A DNA stretch of 57,387 nt from Thermoplasmata archaeon. GTDB taxonomy: Archaea > Thermoplasmatota > Thermoplasmata > Thermoplasmatales > Thermoplasmataceae. The notes under the pieces were generated by a model that saw only the letters and a list, made by a program, of their open reading frames with translations, was not told where the DNA came from and did no database searches. Each line of letters starts with the position of its first letter. The first letter of the stretch is position 1. The stretch lies in the NCBI GenBank assembly GCA_021835025.1, contig JAKBQY010000021.1, forward strand, positions 1-57,387, given 5' to 3'. Shown here piece by piece: positions 36,116 to 45,248 of the stretch. The position numbers and the translations under genes are program-made.

Positions 36116-39100
36116 TCACTCAGCTATCTTTTTACTATCATTTTGGGCTGATAGTCTGTTGATCGTATTTATTATGTTTCTTATTATGCTTTCACGATTT
36201 TTTATATAATCAATTGACCAGATTCTGTAAAAATTCCATCCTCTGTCTTCTAATATCTTTTTTCTGAGTCTTTCCCTTTCCACAGGTGTTTTCATTCCTG
36301 CATATATATTTCCATCAGTTTCTATGCCAAGAATATAATGGCTGTCATTGAACGGGTCCATGACGGCAAGCGGTATATTATTTTTCGAATACCCAACATC
36401 CTTGTCAACCTTGAATCCCGCCTTTCTCAAGGTTTTATATACATCATTTATAATATCGTCCGTATTTGAAAATCTGCTCAAAACATCATTTTCGTCATAT
36501 AATGCAAAATGCATATATTTTTTTAAAAGTTCAGGCCCCCTTCCAACGGAGTTTGGGGGGATTTTAATATCCTCCGGCTTCATGGAGGAAACTATTATAA
36601 CCTTTTTTCTTGCCCTCGTAATTGCAACATTTAATCTTTTTTCACCACCAAGTGTGTTTAAGGGTCCAAAATTCATGGTAATTTTACCAGCGTCGTCTTT
36701 TCCATAAGCAATGCTCAAAATGATAACATCCCGTTCATCTCCCTGGACATTCTCAAGATTTTTTATAAATATATCATCACTGTTGATTATTTTTGAGAAT
36801 ACTTCATCATTTTTGGCATAATCATCCATTATATCTTCAATCATTGATCTCTGTGCCTCGCTCAATGTTACCACACCAATTGAATCAGAATCGTTCAATT
36901 CTTCTCTTATTATTTTGACAACTTCATTTGCCTCTGTTAAATTTGCACGATTTTTTCCACGTCCATATTTACCCTCAATATACTTGAAAATTATGCCAGA
37001 ATCCGCCGAATTTTTACAAGCAGAGGGGAACGTCTCAAGAGAGTTCTCGTAAAAATATTTGTTTGAAAATGCAATTAATTTATCATCTATACTTCTGTAA
37101 TGCCATTTCAGGGATATCTTCTCCAGGCCAAGAGCATCGAATTGATCCATTATATTGTCAAGCACAACATAGTTTTCATCATATTTGTTTAAATTTACAT
37201 TTTCAAAAAAACTTGTTGGTGGCAATTGTTGTGTATCTCCGGATATTATGACCTGTTTGGATCTAAATAATGATCCTACGGCCTCAGGTGGTGTAACCTG
37301 TGAAGCCTCATCGAAAATAACAATATCAAACATTAGATTTTTATCAATATAGGAACTTACATTTATGGGGCTCATCATGAGGCACGGTTTTATATCGAAT
37401 AGTATATTTGAAATTTCTGGGAATAATTTTTTTAATGGTTTTTGAAATCTTTTTTTGGCATTTTCGGTTTTTATTATCATAATTTCTTCAGGGTAGTTAT
37501 TTAATGCTTCATTTTTCCTTAAATTTAAATCCGAAATTATATTGTTTCTATAAATTTCCATTCTTTTTTTATCAAATTCAATGAACATTTTAATTAATCG
37601 TTCATGGGATGAAACATTGAAATCCTTTAAAATTTCATCATTTTTAACATAATATTCTTCAAATTTCTGATAAAATTTATGGTAAAATCCCCTTAAAATG
37701 TCATTGTCATGTACTCGTTTTCCAAGGGCATTTTTAATGTTAATACCATTCTTCTCTGTGTTTTTAATTAACTCATATAATTTTAAATATCGTTCCATAT
37801 CAAACGAGAGTAAATTTATTGCCCATTGATTTAAATTTGGAAAATCAAGTTTTTTTAATTTTTCCATAGTTTCGGAATCAAAAAGCACGGAAATATTATT
37901 CATATTTTTAATTATGTCAATATATATATCCTTCACTGGTAGGATCTCATCAATATTTACCTCACCGGACAAAATTTTTCTTATTTTGCCATTAACATTA
38001 TTGTCTGGAAAAAGCGATAAAATTGTTTTGGCAAATACAATCTTATCAATATCCTCTTCCGAAAATTCACTATGCATTTTACTTTTGACGTTCTCTATTT
38101 CCTCTTTTTTATGTTTAACTTTAAGTGCATATTCAATATCTTCAAGTATTTCATTATAATTTTTTCTTGATTTATCATTTGAAAAATCCATTATATGGTT
38201 TACAAGATTTTTATATTCGGAAGATACTCTTTTTATTCTGGATTTATATTGATTTTTTAGCATTTCGAGAATTTTGCTTAAGTCCAGGTTGAGAAGTTTG
38301 TCAGACCTTTTTTTGACAATTATATCATACATATCTTGGTATTCATTTTTTAATTTCATGAGTTTTTGTATAATTTCATAAGAATTATCAATAAAATTTT
38401 TGTCGAAAAATAGATCATTTTTAAGCTTAATTTCATCGTTCATAACAGATAATAAATTGTATACCATTTTAAGATTGTCAATATTATCCAAATTCATGTC
38501 TGTTAATTCCACAATTAAGGGAATTTTATCCATCAAAATTTCTGTATTATTCTGGAATTTTTCAAGATTTTTATAAAATTCCTCCTTCGTGTCCTTAAAT
38601 TTTTCTATATTGAATCCTATTGGAATTTCATAGTAATTTTCAATTAAATCAGTATAATCATTAAACTCCCCCAGCTGGAATTCAATATTATCCAGTTCTT
38701 CATTGGAATATGTTAATATTTCATCTCCTATATCCACATTAATATCTGTACTGTTTTTTATTATTCCATTACAGGAATCATATACTGAGATATTTGCATT
38801 GTCCCTTTTTTCATGAATGCTTGATACATAATCGTTTAAAATACCTGTAAATCTATCTTTAGGCATGATCTCCTTTTTTGCATCCTTTTTAACCTCAACA
38901 GATTTATAGAGAGATTTAATAATATCGGATTTTGATTTATTTCCGTGAAATTCAAGAATAAAATCTGAAAAACCATAGTCATCCAGTCTTTTTTTTACCA
39001 CGTCTATGGCTGCTTTCTTTTCGCTTACAAAAAGCACTTTTTTTCCATTTTTTATGGAATCAACAATAATATTGGCAATGGTCTGGCTTTTCCCTGTTCC

Positions 39101-39925
39101 AGGCGGTCCATTCAGAATAAAACTCGCTCCTTTTTGTGACGCAAGTATGGCATGAAGCTGGCTTGAATCAGCATCCATTATTGTTGTTATGTCATTATAA
39201 TCTATATTATGTGGTATTATGGAATTTATCTTTTTAACCACTTCAAAGTTTCCAGCCAAAGCCTGTGTCAATTCATTATTCTTGATTCTCTCATGATTTT
39301 CCTTTATATCATTGTAAATGATATTATTTGTAAAGGATAAGATACCAAGATAAGCATTATTTTTTACCTCCCATTTTATGTCTTTTATTGTCATTTTAAA
39401 TGTTTTAATTGCATCAACTATGTTGAGGTTTTCATTGAAATTAAAATCATATTTAATTCCATATTCTTCAAGTTTTTCTTTTAGAACGGGATTAAAAAAT
39501 ATATCACCCGCAACAGATTCTATATAGTATTCATCGTAAATTTTCTTTGTCATCTCTACAGGAACAAAAAACAATTGGGTTTCAATTGGTTTTTCCACAT
39601 CTTCCCCCCACCTGAGAATTCCAAAGGAAATGTATAGGGAAACTGATCCATGTTCCTTTATGGAATTTTGAGACCTGTAATATATATTCCTCAATGCATG
39701 AATGACCTTTTCTTTTGTAGATATTATTATCTCATCCCTTTTTCTGGTTTCATCACCATTGAGTTGAAAAGACATTTTTTTATCTTTATTCACAAGGTCA
39801 TCAAAAAGAAAATTCATAGCTGGTGATTTAATTCTTAAAAATCCACTATTATCAAAATACAGTAATTTATTGTTCCTTGACGTATCTATAACATCCTTCT
39901 CCCATTTTGAGATACTTTCTTCCAT
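36116..39925 (-). CDS. DUF4011/SF1 helicase/REase_MTES_1575-like nuclease fusion
   Basis: About 1270 residues, the longest gene here. The N-terminal 150 residues resemble DUF4011 (KWEKDVIDTSRNNKLLYF). Walker A is GPPGTGKSQ (about 277-285) and Walker B/motif II is FDEASQ (about 875). SGDTQQLPP, VQGDERDVI and NVAITRARKK are UPF1-like SF1 motifs III to VI. A long charged, probably coiled-coil insertion separates the two RecA halves (about 330-860). The last 100 residues form a PD-(D/E)XK-like nuclease: Asp1194, then GIETDG (1204-1209) and RIWSIDY. Proteins of this architecture have been proposed as single-gene phage defence. TATA-like TTATATATCTA (39946-39956, minus strand) supports the second ATG (39925) over 39937. 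Confidence 0.88.
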   Translation of the reverse strand: MEESISKWEKDVIDTSRNNKLLYFDNSGFLRIKSPAMNFLFDDLVNKDKKMSFQLNGDETRKRDEIIISTKEKVIHALRNIYYRSQNSIKEHGSVSLYISFGILRWGEDVEKPIETQLFFVPVEMTKKIYDEYYIESVAGDIFFNPVLKEKLEEYGIKYDFNFNENLNIVDAIKTFKMTIKDIKWEVKNNAYLGILSFTNNIIYNDIKENHERIKNNELTQALAGNFEVVKKINSIIPHNIDYNDITTIMDADSSQLHAILASQKGASFILNGPPGTGKSQTIANIIVDSIKNGKKVLFVSEKKAAIDVVKKRLDDYGFSDFILEFHGNKSKSDIIKSLYKSVEVKKDAKKEIMPKDRFTGILNDYVSSIHEKRDNANISVYDSCNGIIKNSTDINVDIGDEILTYSNEELDNIEFQLGEFNDYTDLIENYYEIPIGFNIEKFKDTKEEFYKNLEKFQNNTEILMDKIPLIVELTDMNLDNIDNLKMVYNLLSVMNDEIKLKNDLFFDKNFIDNSYEIIQKLMKLKNEYQDMYDIIVKKRSDKLLNLDLSKILEMLKNQYKSRIKRVSSEYKNLVNHIMDFSNDKSRKNYNEILEDIEYALKVKHKKEEIENVKSKMHSEFSEEDIDKIVFAKTILSLFPDNNVNGKIRKILSGEVNIDEILPVKDIYIDIIKNMNNISVLFDSETMEKLKKLDFPNLNQWAINLLSFDMERYLKLYELIKNTEKNGINIKNALGKRVHDNDILRGFYHKFYQKFEEYYVKNDEILKDFNVSSHERLIKMFIEFDKKRMEIYRNNIISDLNLRKNEALNNYPEEIMIIKTENAKKRFQKPLKKLFPEISNILFDIKPCLMMSPINVSSYIDKNLMFDIVIFDEASQVTPPEAVGSLFRSKQVIISGDTQQLPPTSFFENVNLNKYDENYVVLDNIMDQFDALGLEKISLKWHYRSIDDKLIAFSNKYFYENSLETFPSACKNSADSGIIFKYIEGKYGRGKNRANLTEANEVVKIIREELNDSDSIGVVTLSEAQRSMIEDIMDDYAKNDEVFSKIINSDDIFIKNLENVQGDERDVIILSIAYGKDDAGKITMNFGPLNTLGGEKRLNVAITRARKKVIIVSSMKPEDIKIPPNSVGRGPELLKKYMHFALYDENDVLSRFSNTDDIINDVYKTLRKAGFKVDKDVGYSKNNIPLAVMDPFNDSHYILGIETDGNIYAGMKTPVERERLRKKILEDRGWNFYRIWSIDYIKNRESIIRNIINTINRLSAQNDSKKIAE

Positions 39926-39993
39926 ATTTATATTCATTAAATCTGTTATATATCTATATTATCATATATTAAATTTATGATTAAAAAAATATT

Positions 39994-41211
39994 TTATTGA
40001 TAATTTATATCGATATTCGATGTTTCAAGTCCTTTTATGTACCATGTAGCTGCCCCCACAGCGCCAAGAGCCCATAGAAAAACATTTAAGAGTATAAAGT
40101 CATATAAATTAAGGCTACTGGTGAGGTAAACAAGTACTGGATAGACAACCATCGGCCCAAGTCTAACCGTTCCTATAAATGTTCCCCTGTATTTTGTTGG
40201 GAATAATTCGGGCTCAAGTGTAGTTCTAGACGCCCATGCAAATTCACTCATCATCATATTTATAAATAGTAATGGATAAAAAATGAATATATTGTTAAGT
40301 AATGGAACAAATACGAGTATCATTACAGTACTCAAGAGGCCAATAAAATATGAGTATAATGTAAAAAACCGCCTCCCCCTGGAAATCAAGGGGGCAGCAA
40401 TAAATCCTGCGACTGATGCACCAACCAGAGCAACAAATATTATCATATCATCTGTATACGCGCCAGGGAATTCATATGGCCCAATTATGTATGCCATCAA
40501 TCCAAAGGTTGTATACTGTGATATCCCTATTGATAATAAAACAAAAAAACTCAATTTATATGAAGGTTTATTTGATTTCACCCCTTCAGTATCAATATAC
40601 AGTTCGGACTTCTGCATTTCGGATTTTTCTACGTTTCTGTTTTTGAGCCATTTATATGATTCTGGAAGATTTATCCTTGATATTACCATTATAACGATTA
40701 AAATTACCGCAGATACCAATAATAAAACCCTGTCAAAAAACGTGTTGGATACAACCACAAACAGCCCCGCTATAATAGCACTTCCAATATTATCAAAATC
40801 AGCTATTATTGTTAACCATTTTGCTCTCTGTGATACAGGAGAATCCTCTGATATAAGAGACAATGACGGAATTTCCTCTCCACCAACTCCGAATTCCGCC
40901 AACATAAGCCCTATCGCCAGTGAGACAAATGTATAACTCAATGCAATCACGACTATTCCGGCACCATACATTATCATTGTTATAATGAATATTTTTTTCC
41001 GCCCAATAATATCAGATAAGAAACCTATTATAAAATTTCCAAACGGAACAAATATCGGTCCGATAAGAAGCACAAAAACTTTTAGTCCATGCGGTAAAGT
41101 ACCAATCAATGAACCAGCTGCTGCTAATGGTCCAAGTGTAGCAATCATTCCCCAGAAAGTTAACCCTGACGCACTTGAAAGAAGCATAAAATGCTGCTTT
41201 CGGGTTAACAT
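39994..41211 (-). CDS. MFS transporter, predicted thiamine (or precursor) uptake
   Basis: 405 residues, 12 membrane helices, with the MFS loop motif GFLSDIIGRKK between helices 2 and 3 (about residues 62-72). The family resembles the metabolite:H+ symporter group. A TPP riboswitch directly upstream ties its expression to thiamine pyrophosphate. Riboswitch-controlled MFS genes in Thermoplasma were earlier proposed as thiamine transporters, and the same reading fits here. GGTGA lies 6 nt before the ATG, so the mRNA is not leaderless. Confidence 0.85.
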   Translation of the reverse strand: MLTRKQHFMLLSSASGLTFWGMIATLGPLAAAGSLIGTLPHGLKVFVLLIGPIFVPFGNFIIGFLSDIIGRKKIFIITMIMYGAGIVVIALSYTFVSLAIGLMLAEFGVGGEEIPSLSLISEDSPVSQRAKWLTIIADFDNIGSAIIAGLFVVVSNTFFDRVLLLVSAVILIVIMVISRINLPESYKWLKNRNVEKSEMQKSELYIDTEGVKSNKPSYKLSFFVLLSIGISQYTTFGLMAYIIGPYEFPGAYTDDMIIFVALVGASVAGFIAAPLISRGRRFFTLYSYFIGLLSTVMILVFVPLLNNIFIFYPLLFINMMMSEFAWASRTTLEPELFPTKYRGTFIGTVRLGPMVVYPVLVYLTSSLNLYDFILLNVFLWALGAVGAATWYIKGLETSNIDINYQ

Positions 41212-41242
41212 TCAAATTCACCATTTAATTTTATATAATTCT

Positions 41243-41337
41243 CCATAGCTATCTTCCTCCGCCGGTATTAACCGGATCAGGTTCCACGGGTCGATCCCTA
41301 TCCTCTCAGCTCTCAGAGCTCCCCGGTAAGGGGTTAT
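41243..41337 (-). promoter_or_regulatory. TPP riboswitch (THI element)
   Basis: On the minus strand the aptamer reads ACCCCTTACCGGGGAGC, CTGAGAG, GCTGAGAGGA, GACCC, GAACCTGATCCGG, TTAATACCGGCGGAGGAAGA. The invariant CUGAGA and the ACCUGAUC...AAUACCGGCG box of the thi-box are both intact. It lies 32-126 nt before the MFS start codon. An AATATTTAAATATT box (41346-41359) would start transcription right at the aptamer's 5' end. The ribosome binding site is outside the aptamer, so control may act through translation or RNA end formation; a clear expression platform is not seen. Confidence 0.93.
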
Positions 41338-41602
41338 TTATTAATAATATTTAAATATTATTAAGATATTAAAATTAAAAATATGTATAAAAATAAATAA
41401 AAAATATCTTATATATATTAGTGAAATTATTTTTATAAATGAATAAGTTTATTAATATTAAAGTAAAAAAAACTACATTTTCCATATAATAACAAAAATT
41501 TAAATATTAGTAAAGTGAAATTATTTGAATATCAATATAAAACTTTATTCTATTAATACATAATTGCGTAAAATTAAATACAATTGTAAAATTATAGTAA
41601 TC
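41338..41602. other. AT-rich divergent promoter region
   Basis: About 265 bp, over 85% A+T by eye, between the riboswitch and the ferredoxin oxidoreductase operon. GTGAAATTATTT occurs twice (near 41421 and 41515). A TATA-like CAATATAAAAC at 41531-41541 faces right. No open frame. Confidence 0.4.
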
Positions 41603-43345
41603 ATGAATGATATAATTATACGTATAGGCGGATCTGCAGGTGATGGTGTACAATCATCCGGTTTATCTTTGGCAAAAACTTTGTCAAGAAGTGGTTATTA
41701 CATTACGACATACAATTATTATCAGAGCCTTATAAGGGGAGGACAGAGTTGGTACCAGGTTAGAGCTTCCGATGAAGTTGTTAAAAATCAGGGGAGTGGG
41801 CTTGATATATTGATCGCGTTGACTGAAGATGCCTTGAAAAGACACACATCAAAGAATATAAATGAAGGTGGGGCCTCAAGGTTAAACGGTATTGCAATAT
41901 TTGATGATTCAATGATCACAAATTATGAAAAATATGATGATGTAAAATATTATGGAATACCTTTGAGGGATATAGCCCTCAAATATAATTCAAATCCCTT
42001 GCTTAAAAATACCGTTGCTTTAGGTGCAGTTATGGCCTCACTTGATATGGACTTCAGTATTTACGAACAGGTTATCAAGGAAATATTTTCACATAAGGGC
42101 AAGCTAATTGATGCAAATATCGGTGCAGCAAAAGAGGGATATGAATATTACAAAAATAATTACAAGATATATAAAAGTATAAAGGTTGAGAAAAGAAAAT
42201 TATTTATGATAGGTGGAGGTGAAGCAGTTGGTCTTGGTGCTATAAATGCCGGTATGCAGATGTATTTTGCATACCCAATGACACCTGCTTCATCCGTTCT
42301 TCAATTTTTTGCTGAGCATAGTAAAAAATTTCATGTATTTTTAAAAATTACTGAGGATGAAATCTCGGCTATAAATGGGGCAATAGGCGCAAATTATGCA
42401 GGTGTAAGGGCTATGACCGGTTCTTCTGGAGGTGGATTTGCCTTGATGACAGAGGCAGTGGGAATGTCCAGTATGACCGAAGTACCCCTCGTTATTTACG
42501 AGGCACAGAGGCCAGGTCCATCAACAGGCTTGCCAACAAAAACTGAACAGGGTGATTTAAATCAGATATTGGGTGCAGGTCAAGGTGATTTTCCAAAAAT
42601 AGTTCTTGCCCCGGGAAATGTAACAGAAGCGTTTAACATGACAAAGGAAGCTTTCAACCTTGCAGAAAAATATCAGCTGCCTGTCTTTGTTGTTTCGGAT
42701 CTTTATTTAGCGGAACATATAGAAACTGTTGACTTTGATCTTAAATATGAAATGGACCATGGATTGAGGGCGCAGGAAAATGACCCGAATTTTAAGAGAT
42801 ATGAATACACTGAAAATGGTATTTCAAAGAGATCCGTACCGGGACAAAAGGGCCTGATGCACAACGCTGATTCAGATGAGCATAATGAACTTGGTGAAGT
42901 TGTAAGCGATGTAATTACTGATCCTGAGTTGAGAAGACTTTCCATGGAAAAGAGGATGAGAAAACTGGATACCTATATAAAAAATCTTCCACCTACGAAA
43001 ACTTATAAGATGGAAGATGCAGAATATGTCGTAATACAGTGGGGCTCAACAAAAGGTGTCATTGAAGAGTCTATTGACTCTTTGAGGAGTGAAGGTATAA
43101 AGGTTGGCGCAATAGAAATAGACCATATATATCCAATGAACCATGACATTGAAAAATATTTAAAAAATAAAAAAATAATAGTTATTGAAAATAACTTTTC
43201 CGGGCAATTGAATAAACTGATCAAACAGGAATTCCTTGTTGATACTAAATTTATCGGAAAATATGATGGGGAGGCATTTTTCCCGGAACAGCTTGAAAAT
43301 ATATTGAAGAATATAATAGTGGGTAAACCCATACTGGAGGAATAA
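41603..43345 (+). CDS. 2-oxoacid:ferredoxin oxidoreductase, fused gamma-alpha subunit
   Basis: 580 residues. The gamma domain comes first (IRIGGSAGDGVQSSG, then YQSLIRGGQSWYQVR), followed from about residue 200 by the alpha domain with the YPMTP motif that contacts substrate and TPP, and RAMTGSSGGGFALM. Together with the beta subunit it decarboxylates 2-oxoacids (pyruvate or 2-oxoglutarate) to acyl-CoA and reduced ferredoxin. The frame opens with TTG at 41564, and a TATA-like box at about 41538 would fit that start; homology favours the ATG at 41603. Confidence 0.93.
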   Translation: MNDIIIRIGGSAGDGVQSSGLSLAKTLSRSGYYITTYNYYQSLIRGGQSWYQVRASDEVVKNQGSGLDILIALTEDALKRHTSKNINEGGASRLNGIAIFDDSMITNYEKYDDVKYYGIPLRDIALKYNSNPLLKNTVALGAVMASLDMDFSIYEQVIKEIFSHKGKLIDANIGAAKEGYEYYKNNYKIYKSIKVEKRKLFMIGGGEAVGLGAINAGMQMYFAYPMTPASSVLQFFAEHSKKFHVFLKITEDEISAINGAIGANYAGVRAMTGSSGGGFALMTEAVGMSSMTEVPLVIYEAQRPGPSTGLPTKTEQGDLNQILGAGQGDFPKIVLAPGNVTEAFNMTKEAFNLAEKYQLPVFVVSDLYLAEHIETVDFDLKYEMDHGLRAQENDPNFKRYEYTENGISKRSVPGQKGLMHNADSDEHNELGEVVSDVITDPELRRLSMEKRMRKLDTYIKNLPPTKTYKMEDAEYVVIQWGSTKGVIEESIDSLRSEGIKVGAIEIDHIYPMNHDIEKYLKNKKIIVIENNFSGQLNKLIKQEFLVDTKFIGKYDGEAFFPEQLENILKNIIVGKPILEE

Positions 43346-43347
43346 AT

Positions 43348-44205
43348 ATGATAGCAATGGATGAATATAAAGGAAAGGTAAGTCCCGACTGGTGCCCTGG
43401 CTGTGGTAATTATTCACAGCTTAGAGCCATTTCAATGGCATTGTCAGAATTGAATATAAAGCCAGAAGATGCAGTAATATCATCTGGAATTGGATGTTCA
43501 AGCAACATGCCTGAATATATAAATGTATATGGATTCCATGGCCTGCATGGAAGATTGGTTCCGGTGGCAGAAGGTATAAAATGGGCAAACAAAAATTTGA
43601 CAGTGATTGGATATGGTGGCGATGGTGATGGATTCTTTGAAGGCACGCAGCACTTTTACCATGCCGCAAAAAGAAATGTAGATATTACATACATTGTATC
43701 AGATAACCAAGTATTTGGATTAACCACTGGGCAAGCATCTCCTACAACACCAATAGGTAGAATAACAAAGGATACACCGGATGGTAATATAGAACCGCCA
43801 TTTAACCCCCTTCATTATGCTCTGACAGCCGGAGCCACATTTGTTGCTAGAGGATTATCTGGAAATATAAAATCCCTGGCAAATATCATAAAGGCCGGAA
43901 TTCAACACAAGGGCTTTTCATTTATAGATGTTTTGAGTCCATGCGTAACATATAACAAAATAAACAGCTATGATTTCTTCAGAAAAACAACATATGAAGT
44001 AAAGGATAACAATACAAAAGACTTTTACGAGGCATTTAAACTATCTTCAATGTGGGGCGATGCACCTCAAAGTATACCAACAGGAATATTTTATGATGTA
44101 CAGTCACCAATATATGAAGATGCAGATGTTGTTCTATCGAAATACAATCTCAAGGATACAAAGCCATACCAGTTAACCGAATCGGATCTTGAAGAATTTT
44201 ATTAA
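43348..44205 (+). CDS. 2-oxoacid:ferredoxin oxidoreductase, beta subunit
   Basis: 285 residues. TPP-binding motif GYGGDGDGF (about residues 89-97). Four cysteines for one [4Fe-4S] cluster: Cys16 and Cys19 (WCPGCGNY), GIGCSSN and SPCVTYNK. The two-subunit layout (gamma-alpha fusion plus beta, no delta ferredoxin) is the Sulfolobus-like type. GGAGG precedes the ATG; the gap to the alpha subunit is 2 nt. Confidence 0.95.
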   Translation: MIAMDEYKGKVSPDWCPGCGNYSQLRAISMALSELNIKPEDAVISSGIGCSSNMPEYINVYGFHGLHGRLVPVAEGIKWANKNLTVIGYGGDGDGFFEGTQHFYHAAKRNVDITYIVSDNQVFGLTTGQASPTTPIGRITKDTPDGNIEPPFNPLHYALTAGATFVARGLSGNIKSLANIIKAGIQHKGFSFIDVLSPCVTYNKINSYDFFRKTTYEVKDNNTKDFYEAFKLSSMWGDAPQSIPTGIFYDVQSPIYEDADVVLSKYNLKDTKPYQLTESDLEEFY

Positions 44206-44255
44206 ATTTTATTTTTTGATAAAAAGAAATATAAATTATATACACATTCCAATAT

Positions 44256-45248
44256 GTGGATAATTTAAGGACGGCGGTTATCGGGATAACAAGCAATGGG
44301 GTCAATATAGCTAAAAAAATCCAGAATTCCATGAATGTGGATTTATTTTTTCCTACTGCATATAAGGACCAGGTAAATGCAAATTTTTTTGATAATATTA
44401 AAACAATTTTGGACATCATTTTTAAAAAATATGATTGTATTATATTTATAATGGCAGTGGGTGCAACAATTCGCCTTATAAATCCACATATTAAAAATAA
44501 ATTCATTGATCCAAGGATAGTGGTTATAGATGACGCATCAAAATTTACGATAAGTCTCTTATCAGGACATCGGGGTGCAAATGATATCACCCTTAAAATA
44601 TCAAAAATACTTGGAAATCAACCAGTAATAACCACTGCTTCTGACTTAAATAATATTATTTCACCGGAATATATTGCATATCGCTATAACATGAAAATTA
44701 TAAATAAAAAATTGCTTACAAAAATTTCCGCTGAAATATTAAAAAAAGGGGGAGCCCAGATTATAAATAAAACATCCTTGAAAATAAAAGAAGAGAACTT
44801 AAATGAAGATAATTTCCCAAAAATTCTTATAACGTTTACCAAAGAAAAACATGAAGGGGTATTATATATGATTCCAAAGATACTCGTTGTGGGAATTGGT
44901 TTCTCCACATCGGCAACATACGATCAGATGAAAAAATGCATATCATATGTGTTCAACAAATATAGGTTATACATATATGCAATACAAACAATTGCAACGA
45001 TTGATATAAAACGTGGAAATATTGACATAAAAAAATTGTCAAGGCATTACAACGCCGGTCTTGAGTTTTACAGCAAGGAACAGTTAAACGAATATTCTAT
45101 GGATAGATCAGATGAAGTTTATAAATATACTGGGGCTTATTCCGTTGCAAATGCTGCCGCACGACTAGCATCGAAAAATGGAAAGTATATTGTTAAAAAA
45201 GAAAAGTTTAAAGATGTTGTAATATCAGTATTTGAATATGAAAAATAA
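44256..45248 (+). CDS. cbiG: cobalt-precorrin 5A hydrolase
   Basis: 330 residues. The N-terminal domain (IMAVGATIRLINPHIKNKFIDPRIVVIDD, then ISLLSGHRGAND) and the C-terminal CbiG core (LVVGIGFSTSATYDQMKKCI) are both present. It removes the C20 fragment during anaerobic corrin ring contraction. The start is GTG at 44256. ATATAAATTATA at 44229-44240 lies about 23 nt upstream, giving a leaderless mRNA. It overlaps cbiA by 11 nt. Confidence 0.9.
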   Translation: MDNLRTAVIGITSNGVNIAKKIQNSMNVDLFFPTAYKDQVNANFFDNIKTILDIIFKKYDCIIFIMAVGATIRLINPHIKNKFIDPRIVVIDDASKFTISLLSGHRGANDITLKISKILGNQPVITTASDLNNIISPEYIAYRYNMKIINKKLLTKISAEILKKGGAQIINKTSLKIKEENLNEDNFPKILITFTKEKHEGVLYMIPKILVVGIGFSTSATYDQMKKCISYVFNKYRLYIYAIQTIATIDIKRGNIDIKKLSRHYNAGLEFYSKEQLNEYSMDRSDEVYKYTGAYSVANAAARLASKNGKYIVKKEKFKDVVISVFEYEK

